A stretch of DNA of 64,000 bases. Source: DP-19 sp036496285. GTDB lineage: Bacteria > Desulfobacterota > Binatia > UTPRO1. Below the pieces are notes generated by a model. The model made no database searches and had not been told where the DNA came from. It saw only the letters and a list, made by a program, of their open reading frames with translations. Positions 1-6,575 of the stretch are shown here, piece by piece (the first letter of the stretch is position 1; each line of letters opens with the position of its first letter). Both the position numbers and the translations under genes were made by a program. The DNA lies in contig DASXLI010000024.1 in NCBI GenBank assembly GCA_036496285.1, forward strand, positions 43,068-107,067. The letters run 5' to 3'.

Positions 1-248
1 GCCAAGCGGTCGAACTCGGCACGGCCACGCCAGAGGAAGAGGCAGCTCGCCGCGGCGGCGACGCCGAAGCCCGCGAACGCCTCCCAGGCGGCGTTCACGT
101 GAAAGTAGAAGATGCGCTGCACCGGCCCCTGCATGCGCTCGTTCGGCACCCAGAGGAAGACGCACGCGAGCGCAATGAACATCGCGACCGTCGCGGCGAC
201 GGGCAGGACGCCGTCGGCGAGCGGGGCGAGACGTCGGCGGATCATCAT
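1..248 (-). CDS. ccmC: Haem exporter CcmC, N-terminal part (cut by window edge)
   Basis: CcmC is the membrane protein that presents haem to CcmE in System I cytochrome c maturation. Only the first 82 residues are here; the gene runs off the left edge. The visible part has an N-terminal transmembrane helix followed by GPVQRIFYFHVNAAW, the characteristic periplasmic start of CcmC. I chose the upstream of two adjacent ATG codons (ending at 248); the second gives a protein one residue shorter. It lies 10 bases after the ccmB stop, last in the ccm operon as far as can be seen. Confidence 0.9.
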   Translation of the reverse strand, partial: MMIRRRLAPLADGVLPVAATVAMFIALACVFLWVPNERMQGPVQRIFYFHVNAAWEAFAGFGVAAAASCLFLWRGRAEFDRL

Positions 249-258
249 GAGTCGCTCC

Positions 259-921
259 TCACTCGAGCACGAGCTGCTCGAACAGCATCCAGCCGGCCAC
301 GGTGACAATCACGTCGAACGTCGCCAGCACGCGGAGCCACACCCCCGCGCTCGCCGCCGGGCCGCCGGACAGGACGATGCGGCTTGCCTCGACGGCGCAG
401 ATGACGACCGGCACGAGGAGCGGCAACACGAGAAGCGGCAGCAGCAGCTCGCGCGCGCGCAAGCGCACTGAGATCGCGGCGAACAGCGTCGCGAGCGCCG
501 AGAAGCCGATCAGCCCGAGCCCGTTCACGAGCAGGAGCTCGACCGGCGACGCGGCCACCGGCACGCCGAGCACGAGCCCGAGCAGCAGGATAAGCACGAC
601 GTCGGCGATGGCGAGGACCACCAGGTTCGCGACGAGCTTGGCCGCGAAGATCGCGCCGCGGTCGACGGGCGCGAGCAGGAGCCCGTACCACGCGCCGCTC
701 TCGCGCTCCACGAGGAACGTGCGCTGCACGCCGAGCAGGCCGGCGAAGATCAGCGTGACCCACAGGACCGCGGGCGCGGCGCCGCGTGCGCCGTCGGGAT
801 CGAGCGCGAAGGTGAAGGTCAGCAGGATCAGGACGACCAGCATGACGAGGCTCGCGAGCGCCTCCCGCGTGCGCATCTCGAGCAGCAAGTCCTTGCGCAG
901 GATGGGCCAGAGGGAGCGCAT
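259..921 (-). CDS. ccmB: Haem exporter membrane subunit CcmB
   Basis: CcmB is the permease partner of the CcmA ATPase. Together they power release of haem-loaded CcmE from CcmC. The 220-residue length equals that of typical CcmB, and the sequence is a series of about six hydrophobic helices. It begins MRSLWPILRKDLLLEMRTRE, which fits the cytoplasmic start of the family. The ATG lies two bases after the ccmA stop, so the two are translationally coupled. The family assignment is strong from hydropathy pattern, length and context together. Confidence 0.92.
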   Translation of the reverse strand: MRSLWPILRKDLLLEMRTREALASLVMLVVLILLTFTFALDPDGARGAAPAVLWVTLIFAGLLGVQRTFLVERESGAWYGLLLAPVDRGAIFAAKLVANLVVLAIADVVLILLLGLVLGVPVAASPVELLLVNGLGLIGFSALATLFAAISVRLRARELLLPLLVLPLLVPVVICAVEASRIVLSGGPAASAGVWLRVLATFDVIVTVAGWMLFEQLVLE

Positions 922-923
922 GC

Positions 924-1631
924 CTAGGCCGCCACCGCGCCGGTGATGCGGCGGTACGCCTCGTGGAACGCGCCGAGCTCGCCCGCCGTGCGAGTCGCCT
1001 GCCAGGCCACACGACCATCGTGCAGGATCATGGCCCGGTCGGCAATCGCGAGGCCGCGCTCGAAATCGTGGGTCGCGACGATCACCGTGCGGCCGTCCGC
1101 ATGCGACGTGACGAGGAGGTCCGAAAGCAGATCGGCCGCCGCGGCGTCGAGCGCGCTCCACGGCTCGTCGAGCAGGAGGAGGTCGGGTGCGTGCAACAGC
1201 GCACGGGCGAGCGCCAGGCGCTGTTCCATGCCGCGCGAGAAGGCGCGCACCGGCCGCGTGCCCGTGCCGGCGAGGCCCACACGCGTGAGCCATTCCGCCG
1301 CGATCCGCTCGGGCTCGGGCAACGCATACAGTCGGGCGTAGAACGCGAGATTCTCACTCGCGCTGAGATCCGGGTAGAGGAAGCTCTGGTGCGATACGAC
1401 GCCGATGCGGCGCCGCGTGCTCGCCTCGCGCTCGAGCGAGCCGAAGAGGCGGAGCGAGCCGGCCGTCGGCGCGTAGATGGTCGCGCAGAGGCGCAGCAAG
1501 GTGCTCTTCCCCGCCCCATTCGGGCCGAAGAGGACGAGCGTCTCCCCGGCGTCGACCCGCAGCGTGACGTCGCGCAGCACACGCGTGCGGCCGAACGCCT
1601 TGCCGAGCGACTCGGCCTCGACGACGCTCAT
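924..1631 (-). CDS. ccmA: Haem exporter ATP-binding subunit CcmA
   Basis: This is the ABC ATPase of the CcmABCD haem-handling complex, 235 residues. Visible motifs in order are Walker A GPNGAGKST, a Q-loop region, the CcmA-type signature FSRGMEQRLALARALL, Walker B LLLLDEPWSALD and the switch histidine in VATHD. I place the start at MSVVEAESLGKAF because the longer reading upstream is Arg-rich and unlike any ABC protein. About 94 bases separate it from the upstream CcmI-like gene, the widest gap between ccm genes in the operon. Confidence 0.95.
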   Translation of the reverse strand: MSVVEAESLGKAFGRTRVLRDVTLRVDAGETLVLFGPNGAGKSTLLRLCATIYAPTAGSLRLFGSLEREASTRRRIGVVSHQSFLYPDLSASENLAFYARLYALPEPERIAAEWLTRVGLAGTGTRPVRAFSRGMEQRLALARALLHAPDLLLLDEPWSALDAAAADLLSDLLVTSHADGRTVIVATHDFERGLAIADRAMILHDGRVAWQATRTAGELGAFHEAYRRITGAVAA

Positions 1632-1725
1632 GCGTCGGAAATACCGAACGCTGTTCGAGAAGGGAAGGCGCGATCCATCAGATCCATCGCGGCGCGAGGC
1701 GTGAGCCGCGGCCGTGAAGCGGCCG

Positions 1726-2004
1726 CTAGCGCCGGTCCAGCGCCGCGAGGGCGGCGAGCGCTCGATCCTCGTAGGTGCGGCGCAGGGTCGCATAGTCCTC
1801 GTCGGAGAGCTTGCCCATCTGCAGGTCGAACTCCGCCTCTTTGATCGCGGCGTAGGCGAGGTCGCGCTCCTTCTCGAGCCGGTAGCGCTCGGGGTCGCCG
1901 GACGGGGACGGCGGCACGATGGCGCCGCGCAGGAGCGGCGCGGCGACGGCCCACGCGACCGAGGCGACGATCGCAAGCCCGGCGGCGTACCAGTACGACG
2001 TCAC
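1726..2004 (-). CDS. Small CcmI-like membrane protein
   Basis: A 92-residue protein with one N-terminal transmembrane helix (about residues 6-25) and a charged helical tail, EKERDLAYAAIKEAEFDLQM followed by GKLSDEDYATLRRTYEDRAL. This tail resembles the short helical segment after the first helix in CcmI, where the TPR part of full-length CcmI would follow; here that part is absent. The GTG start at 2004 sits one base after the ccmH stop, so the pair is coupled. The position between ccmH and ccmA supports a role in apocytochrome delivery. The function is inferred from context and size only. Confidence 0.6.
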   Translation of the reverse strand: MTSYWYAAGLAIVASVAWAVAAPLLRGAIVPPSPSGDPERYRLEKERDLAYAAIKEAEFDLQMGKLSDEDYATLRRTYEDRALAALAALDRR

Positions 2005-2005
2005 G

Positions 2006-2404
2006 TCACGCGTCCCAGCGGTCGAGCTCGGCCTCGAGACGGGCACGGAGCTTCGGGTCGTCGGCGGCAGGCGCCGGGGGCTTGACCGTGTCCTGCTGCC
2101 GCCGCCAGCGCCGCGTCAGGATCACGATCAGCATCGTCGAGAGCAGGACCACGGCGAACGGCGTCACCCAGGCGACGATGTTGAAGCCGCTCGTCGTCGG
2201 CGCCGAGAGGATCTTCTCGCCGTACTTGCCGGAGAAGTACGAGAGGACCTCCTCGCCCGTCTTCCCGAGCGCGAGCTGCGACGCGATCTCCTGCTTCAGT
2301 GGGATGCCGGAGGGGCACTGCAGATGGTTGCAGGCGTGCACCGTCAGGCCACAGCCGCACTGACACGTGAGCGCCTCCTCGAGATCGGTCTGCGACGCGT
2401 TCAC
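2006..2404 (-). CDS. ccmH: Cytochrome c maturation thiol protein CcmH
   Basis: CcmH reduces or holds the CxxCH cysteines of apocytochromes for haem ligation. The 132-residue protein has the Cys cluster LTCQCGCGLTVHACNHLQC very near its N-terminus (about residues 12-30), in place of the enterobacterial LRCPxCQ motif. One transmembrane helix lies near residues 75-98, with a charged tail after it. No signal peptide is visible upstream of the Cys motif. The GTG start at 2404 overlaps the ccmF stop (GTGA), and no longer start is possible without reading through ccmF. The family call is firm; how the Cys cluster reaches the periplasm without an N-terminal helix is unclear. Confidence 0.85.
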   Translation of the reverse strand: MNASQTDLEEALTCQCGCGLTVHACNHLQCPSGIPLKQEIASQLALGKTGEEVLSYFSGKYGEKILSAPTTSGFNIVAWVTPFAVVLLSTMLIVILTRRWRRQQDTVKPPAPAADDPKLRARLEAELDRWDA

Positions 2405-4389
2405 GCGAACGCGCGTCCCTCGACGGCGAGCGCCGCGGCGAGCGCGCGCTGCTCCGCGGCGGTCGGCATCATGACGATCATCGTGCCGAGCACCATCGTG
2501 ATGCCGCCGAGCCACAGCCAGACGACCAGCGGGTTGATGAACACCTGCAGCGTCATGAGCCCGGACTGGTCGTCGTAGCTGCCGAGCACGAGATAGAGGT
2601 CCTCCCACAGCGTCGTGCGCAGCGCGATCTCCGTCGTCGGCTGCTGCTGGCGCTTGTAGAAGCGCTTCTCCGGATACATCGTCGTGAGGACCTTGCCGCC
2701 GCGCGCGACCGTGATCTCTGCCAGCATCGACGCCGTATGCGGCGTGTCCTCGTTGCGGATGCCCTGGTACGTGAGGGTGTAGCCGCCGACCTCGACGGAA
2801 TCGCCGGGGTGCATCGAGTGCTGCTCCTCGATGCGGAACGCCGCCGACGCCGCGATGCCGACGAACGCCATCACCACCCCGATGTGGACAATGTAGCCGC
2901 CGTACCGCCTGCGGTTCTTGTTGACGAGGTGCGCGAGCGCGGTGACGGGCGGCTCGCCCATCAGCGCCTGGCGCGCCCGGGTGCCGCGGTAGAACTCGAG
3001 CACGATCGTCGTGAGCACGAAGCCGGCGAGCGAGAAGCAGACGAGCGCGTAGTAGTGGCGCACGCCGGCGGCGAAGAGGCCGAGGCCTGCAGCGAAGCCG
3101 ATCGCGAGCGGCATGATGAACGCGCGGCGCAGGTTGCGGGCGCTGGCGCGCCGCCAGGCGATCACCGGCCCGACCCCGGTCATGAAGAGCAGCGCAAGGC
3201 CGAGCGGGGCGTTCACCTTGTTGAAGAACGGCGGCCCGACCGTGATCTTGATGCCACGCACCGCCTCCGAGATGACCGGGAAGATGGTGCCCCAGAAGGT
3301 GGCGAACGCGATGCCCACCAGCAGCAGGTTGTTGAAGAGGAACGCCGCCTCGCGCGACAGGAACGAGTCGATCTCGTTGGCGCTGCGCAGGAGCGGCCGG
3401 CGGATGACCACGAGGGTGAGCGAGACTGCGATCACCGTGGTGAGGAAGCCGATGAAGTACGGCCCGAGCCCGGACTGCGTGAACGAGTGCACCGAGGAGA
3501 CGACGCCGCTCCGGGTGAGGAAGGTGCCGAAGATGGTCAAGGTGAAGGTGAGCAGCACCAGCACCATGTTCCACATCTTCAGCATGTTGCGTTTCTCCTG
3601 GATCATCACCGAGTGGAGGAACGCGGTGCACGCGAGCCACGGCATGAACGCAGCGTTCTCGACCGGATCCCACGCCCAGTAGCCGCCCCAGCCCAGCACC
3701 TCGTAGGCCCAGCGGCCGCCGAGCATGTTGCCGACGGAGAGGAAGAACCAGGCGAAGAGCGTCCAGCGCCGGGTCGTCCGGATCCACACGTCGCCGAGGC
3801 GGCCACTCGCGAGCGCGGCGATCGCGAACGCGAACGGCACCGAGCAGCCGACGTACCCGAGGTAGAGCGACGGCGGGTGGATCATCATCCAGTAGTTCTG
3901 CAGGAGCGGGTTGAGATCGGCCCCTTCGCGCGCCGGCACCGGCAGCCGCTGGAACGGGTCGGTGATGAAGACGAGGAGCCCGAGGAAGAACACCGCCGTC
4001 GTCATCATCGTGGCGGTGACGTACGGCATGAGCGCCTCGTTGCGGTCGCGGTTCTGCAGGTGCACCAGCGACGACATGCTGGTGAGGATCAGCGTCCAGA
4101 ACAGCAGTGAGCCCTGCTGTCCGCCCCAGAGCGCCGCGACGGTGTAGTAGGTCGGCAGCGTCGACGACGAGTACGCGGCGACGTACTCGAGCGAGAAATC
4201 GTGCTGCAGGAGCGCGCGCAGCAGCACCGCGGCGGCGAGCACGACGAGGCCGTGCACGATGTACGCCGCGGCACGCCCCGAGGCGACCAGGTCGGCACGC
4301 CGGCGGCGCGCGCCGAACACGGAGACCACCGTCGCATACACCGCAGCGAAGAGGGCCAGCCGCAGCCCGAGAACGCCGAGCTCGATCAT
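2401..4389 (-). CDS. ccmF: Cytochrome c haem lyase subunit CcmF
   Basis: CcmF is the large polytopic membrane protein of the haem ligation complex, taking haem from CcmE and joining it to apocytochrome. The 662-residue length matches the family. The haem-handling WWD-type segment reads WGGYWAWDPVENAAFMPWL at about residues 233-251. Other family landmarks are LWGGQQGSLLFW and NYWMMIHPPSLYLGYVG. The start at MIELGVLGLRLALF is 28 bases downstream of ccmE. The C-terminus overlaps ccmH by four bases. Confidence 0.96.
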   Translation of the reverse strand: MIELGVLGLRLALFAAVYATVVSVFGARRRRADLVASGRAAAYIVHGLVVLAAAVLLRALLQHDFSLEYVAAYSSSTLPTYYTVAALWGGQQGSLLFWTLILTSMSSLVHLQNRDRNEALMPYVTATMMTTAVFFLGLLVFITDPFQRLPVPAREGADLNPLLQNYWMMIHPPSLYLGYVGCSVPFAFAIAALASGRLGDVWIRTTRRWTLFAWFFLSVGNMLGGRWAYEVLGWGGYWAWDPVENAAFMPWLACTAFLHSVMIQEKRNMLKMWNMVLVLLTFTLTIFGTFLTRSGVVSSVHSFTQSGLGPYFIGFLTTVIAVSLTLVVIRRPLLRSANEIDSFLSREAAFLFNNLLLVGIAFATFWGTIFPVISEAVRGIKITVGPPFFNKVNAPLGLALLFMTGVGPVIAWRRASARNLRRAFIMPLAIGFAAGLGLFAAGVRHYYALVCFSLAGFVLTTIVLEFYRGTRARQALMGEPPVTALAHLVNKNRRRYGGYIVHIGVVMAFVGIAASAAFRIEEQHSMHPGDSVEVGGYTLTYQGIRNEDTPHTASMLAEITVARGGKVLTTMYPEKRFYKRQQQPTTEIALRTTLWEDLYLVLGSYDDQSGLMTLQVFINPLVVWLWLGGITMVLGTMIVMMPTAAEQRALAAALAVEGRAFA

Positions 4390-4417
4390 CCGCGTGCGCC
4401 CGCGGTGCGGAGCGCCG

Positions 4418-4858
4418 TCACGACTTCGGTGCCTCGGCTGGACGCGGGGCCTCCGCCTCGTGCGGCACCTCGGCCTCGTACTTCGACGGGCAGCTGGTCA
4501 TGAGGGTCTTCGCGTGGAACACGCCCTCGCGGGCGTATGTGCCCTCGACGATGACGTCGCGGCCCTCGGCGAACATGTCGGGCAGGACGCCGTTGTACTG
4601 CACGTCGACACCGTCGGTGTTGTCGAAGTTGGCGAGACGAAAGCCGAGATCGAGCGTGCCGGCATTCCACCGCATGCTGTCGGCGGCGACGCGTCCCGCG
4701 ACCCGCACGCCCTCGCCGGCGACGGCCGAGCGCTTCGACAGGAACTCGTCGATCGTGAGGTAGTAGACCGACGTCTCGCGGATGCCGGTGTAGACGAGGT
4801 AGGAGACGGCCGCCACGATGATGGCGGCGCCAATGATGAAGCGGCGGTTCTTGCGCAT
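4418..4858 (-). CDS. ccmE: Haem chaperone CcmE, CxxxY type
   Basis: CcmE carries haem in the periplasm between CcmC and CcmF. The 146-residue protein has an N-terminal signal anchor (residues 7-24) and the OB-fold core, with GEGVRVAGRVAADSM and VQYNGVLPDMFAEG. The usual haem-binding histidine (HDENY-type motif) is replaced by CPSKY, with Cys123 and Tyr127. This is the CxxxY variant known from some Desulfovibrio and archaeal Ccm systems. The C-terminus is a short Glu/Pro/Ala-rich tail. It lies 20 bases downstream of lpxA, so it probably shares the lpxA transcript. Confidence 0.92.
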   Translation of the reverse strand: MRKNRRFIIGAAIIVAAVSYLVYTGIRETSVYYLTIDEFLSKRSAVAGEGVRVAGRVAADSMRWNAGTLDLGFRLANFDNTDGVDVQYNGVLPDMFAEGRDVIVEGTYAREGVFHAKTLMTSCPSKYEAEVPHEAEAPRPAEAPKS

Positions 4859-4878
4859 AGGGGGCTCGGGGCCGGGCT

Positions 4879-5709
4879 TCAGGACTCGTCCGGGGACCCG
4901 TCCCCACTAGTACTCGCGCCCGGACGGCCTTTCAACTCGCCGCGCGGCGCGACGCACACTCCGCGGGTGGAGGCGCGGACGAACGCCACGAGATGACGCA
5001 CATCGTCGGTCAGGGGCGCGCTCTCGAGCTGGTCGAGCGCCCGACCGAGATGCACCGGGCGGCCGAAGAGGGCCGCCACGGCCCGGCGGACATGGGTGAT
5101 GCGCTCGGAGCTGAATCCGGCGCGCCGCAGCCCGACGACGTTCACCCCGCGCACCGTATGCGTCCCGTCGATCACGCAGAACGGCGGGATGTCGCGGCTC
5201 GTGCGCGAAAGCCCACGCATGAGCGCAAGCGTGCCGATGCGCACATGCTGATGCACGACGCAGTTGCCCGAGACGAACGCACGGTCGGCGAGCTCCACGT
5301 GCCCCGCGAGGAGCGCCCCGCCTGCGACGATGGCCTGATTGCCGATGTGGCAGTTGTGGGCGACGTGCGCGTTCTGCATGAAATAGTTGCCGTTCCCGAT
5401 GATCGTGGTGCTGCCGGGCAGCGTGCCGCGATGCACCTGCGCGTGCTCGCGGAAGACGTTGTCGTCGCCGATCGTGAGGAACGTCTCGCCGCCGCGGAAC
5501 GCGAGGTCCTGCGGCTCGCCGCCGAGCACGACGCCGGGATGGACGACGTTGCCCGCACCCAGGACGGTCGCGCCGCGGATCACGGCGTGCGTCATGAGTC
5601 GGGTGCCCGGGCCGATCCGCGCCGGCCCCTCGATCACGACGTAGGGGCCGATCTCCGCGGTCGGATCGACGACCGCGTCGGGGGCGACGATCGCGGTCGG
5701 ATGGATCAT
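4879..5709 (-). CDS. lpxA: UDP-N-acetylglucosamine O-acyltransferase LpxA
   Basis: LpxA adds the 3-hydroxyacyl chain to UDP-GlcNAc, the first step of lipid A synthesis, in the cytoplasm. The 276-residue protein starts MIHPTAIVAPDAVV and shows left-handed beta-helix hexapeptide repeats over about residues 1-190, then a helical C-terminal domain. Landmarks are VHRGTLPG and the catalytic-histidine segment NAHVAHNCHIGN. It is about 14 residues longer than E. coli LpxA, with an extra Gly/Ser/Asp tail. ATG overlaps the yacG stop (ATGA). No lpxD, fabZ or lpxB lies next to it; the neighbours are yacG and the ccm genes. Confidence 0.95.
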   Translation of the reverse strand: MIHPTAIVAPDAVVDPTAEIGPYVVIEGPARIGPGTRLMTHAVIRGATVLGAGNVVHPGVVLGGEPQDLAFRGGETFLTIGDDNVFREHAQVHRGTLPGSTTIIGNGNYFMQNAHVAHNCHIGNQAIVAGGALLAGHVELADRAFVSGNCVVHQHVRIGTLALMRGLSRTSRDIPPFCVIDGTHTVRGVNVVGLRRAGFSSERITHVRRAVAALFGRPVHLGRALDQLESAPLTDDVRHLVAFVRASTRGVCVAPRGELKGRPGASTSGDGSPDES

Positions 5710-5912
5710 TTCTCGCCGCTCTCGTCCGGGCCCGACTCGTCGTCGCTGTCGCCGAGCTCGTCCCCCGCGACCCGGTAGCGCTCGGTGGCCCAGGCGCCCA
5801 GGTCGATCAGCCGGCAGCGCTCGCCGCAGAAGGGCCGGGAGGGGTTGTCCGCCCAGGCGACGGGCTGGTGGCAGGTCGGACAGCGCGGCGCGAACGTCAC
5901 TACGCCGAGCAT
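5706..5912 (-). CDS. yacG: DNA gyrase inhibitor / zinc-binding protein YacG
   Basis: A 68-residue zinc-ribbon protein. Metal ligands are CPTC near residues 11-14 and CGERC near 29-33, and the family signature NPSRPFCGERCRLIDLGAW is intact. YacG of E. coli binds GyrB and inhibits gyrase. The C-terminal third is an acidic Asp/Glu/Ser tail. I chose the start at MLGVVTFAP because it places the first Cys at the usual distance; longer readings are Arg/Ala-rich and unlikely. It is the first gene of the lpxA-ccm run. Confidence 0.88.
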   Translation of the reverse strand: MLGVVTFAPRCPTCHQPVAWADNPSRPFCGERCRLIDLGAWATERYRVAGDELGDSDDESGPDESGEK

Positions 5913-5997
5913 AGGACAGGCCCGTCCGGGGTCGCAACGGCCGGCGCGCCGCACGCCGCGATCACGCGAGCGCGTCGGCCTGGCCGGCAGCCGTGGC

Positions 5998-6435
5998 TCA
6001 GTAGCCGAGGCTGCGCTTGCGGGCGCGCAGGTTGCGGCGGCTGCCTTTGTTGCGCGCCGGACGTGCGCTGGCGCCGAACGAGTCACCCCCGAACGGGTCG
6101 CCGGCACCGAACATGTCGCGCGGCGCGGAGAAGATCTGCGGCCCGGGCGCGGGACGGGGAGCGCCTCCCCCTCCGCTGCGCGCGGGGGGGCGATCGTCGG
6201 CGTCGTTCACACGCAGGCGGCGGCCACCGAGATCGTAGCCGTCGTAGCGGCGGATCGCGTCGGCGGCTTCCGCGTCGGTGCCGTACTCGACGAAGGCGAA
6301 GCCGCGTGACCGACCTGTCTCACGGTCGGTGCCGATGTGGACGCGAACGACGCGTCCTGCTTCCGAGAGAACCTGCGAGAGCTCCTGTTCAGTGGTGGTG
6401 AAGCTCAGATTGCCGACGAAAATCTTGTTCGAAAT
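5998..6435 (-). CDS. RRM-domain RNA-binding protein with an apparent ATT start
   Basis: A 145-residue protein with one RNA-recognition motif at residues 4-80. RNP2 is IFVGNL (residues 5-10) and RNP1 is RGFAFVEY (44-51). The tail is low-complexity, Gly/Pro/Arg-rich, and ends in basic residues. Bacterial relatives begin M-S-x-K-x-F-V-G-N-L. Here the codon at the Met position is ATT (6433-6435), six bases after a strong AAAGGAG. Reading back in frame, no ATG, GTG or TTG occurs before a TAG 13 codons upstream, and the next GTG downstream lies after the RRM. AUU starts are known for infC and pcnB, where they limit translation. The protein probably acts on mRNA structure or stability; its targets are unknown. 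Confidence 0.85.
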   Translation of the reverse strand: MSNKIFVGNLSFTTTEQELSQVLSEAGRVVRVHIGTDRETGRSRGFAFVEYGTDAEAADAIRRYDGYDLGGRRLRVNDADDRPPARSGGGGAPRPAPGPQIFSAPRDMFGAGDPFGGDSFGASARPARNKGSRRNLRARKRSLGY

Positions 6436-6441
6436 GACGCG

Positions 6442-6448
6442 CTCCTTT
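6442..6448 (-). promoter_or_regulatory. Strong Shine-Dalgarno that decides the ATT start
   Basis: AAAGGAG on the minus strand, six bases before the ATT at 6433-6435. It is the best ribosome-binding site in this leader and sits at the ideal distance for that codon, which is the main reason for accepting ATT as the start. Confidence 0.7.
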
Positions 6449-6498
6449 GTGTGATGGGTTTGTGAATCCCGGGGCTACTCTGCCTCTGCAGCGTGCCC

Positions 6499-6528
6499 CG
6501 TATACCGGATGGCCGTTTCGTATGCCAA
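6499..6528 (-). promoter_or_regulatory. Candidate sigma-70 promoter for the RRM gene
   Basis: Minus strand TTGGCA (6523-6528), an 18-base spacer, then TATACG (6499-6504). It lies in the 140-base gap between the RNase E/G stop and the RRM start and would give a leader of about 57 bases. Consensus matching only. Confidence 0.45.
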
Positions 6529-6575
6529 TACGCGTTCGGCGGAGGGAAAACCGCGGGCGGCGTCCGGAAGGGCCC

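Noticed and set aside
2006..3787. 593-codon minus-strand frame ending in CcmH
   Set aside because: Only the last 132 codons are CcmH; the rest lies across ccmF in the wrong frame and is Arg/His-rich.
5998..6210. Starting the RRM gene at the internal GTG (70-residue product)
   Set aside because: This would remove the whole RRM domain, which is clearly coded upstream in the same frame.
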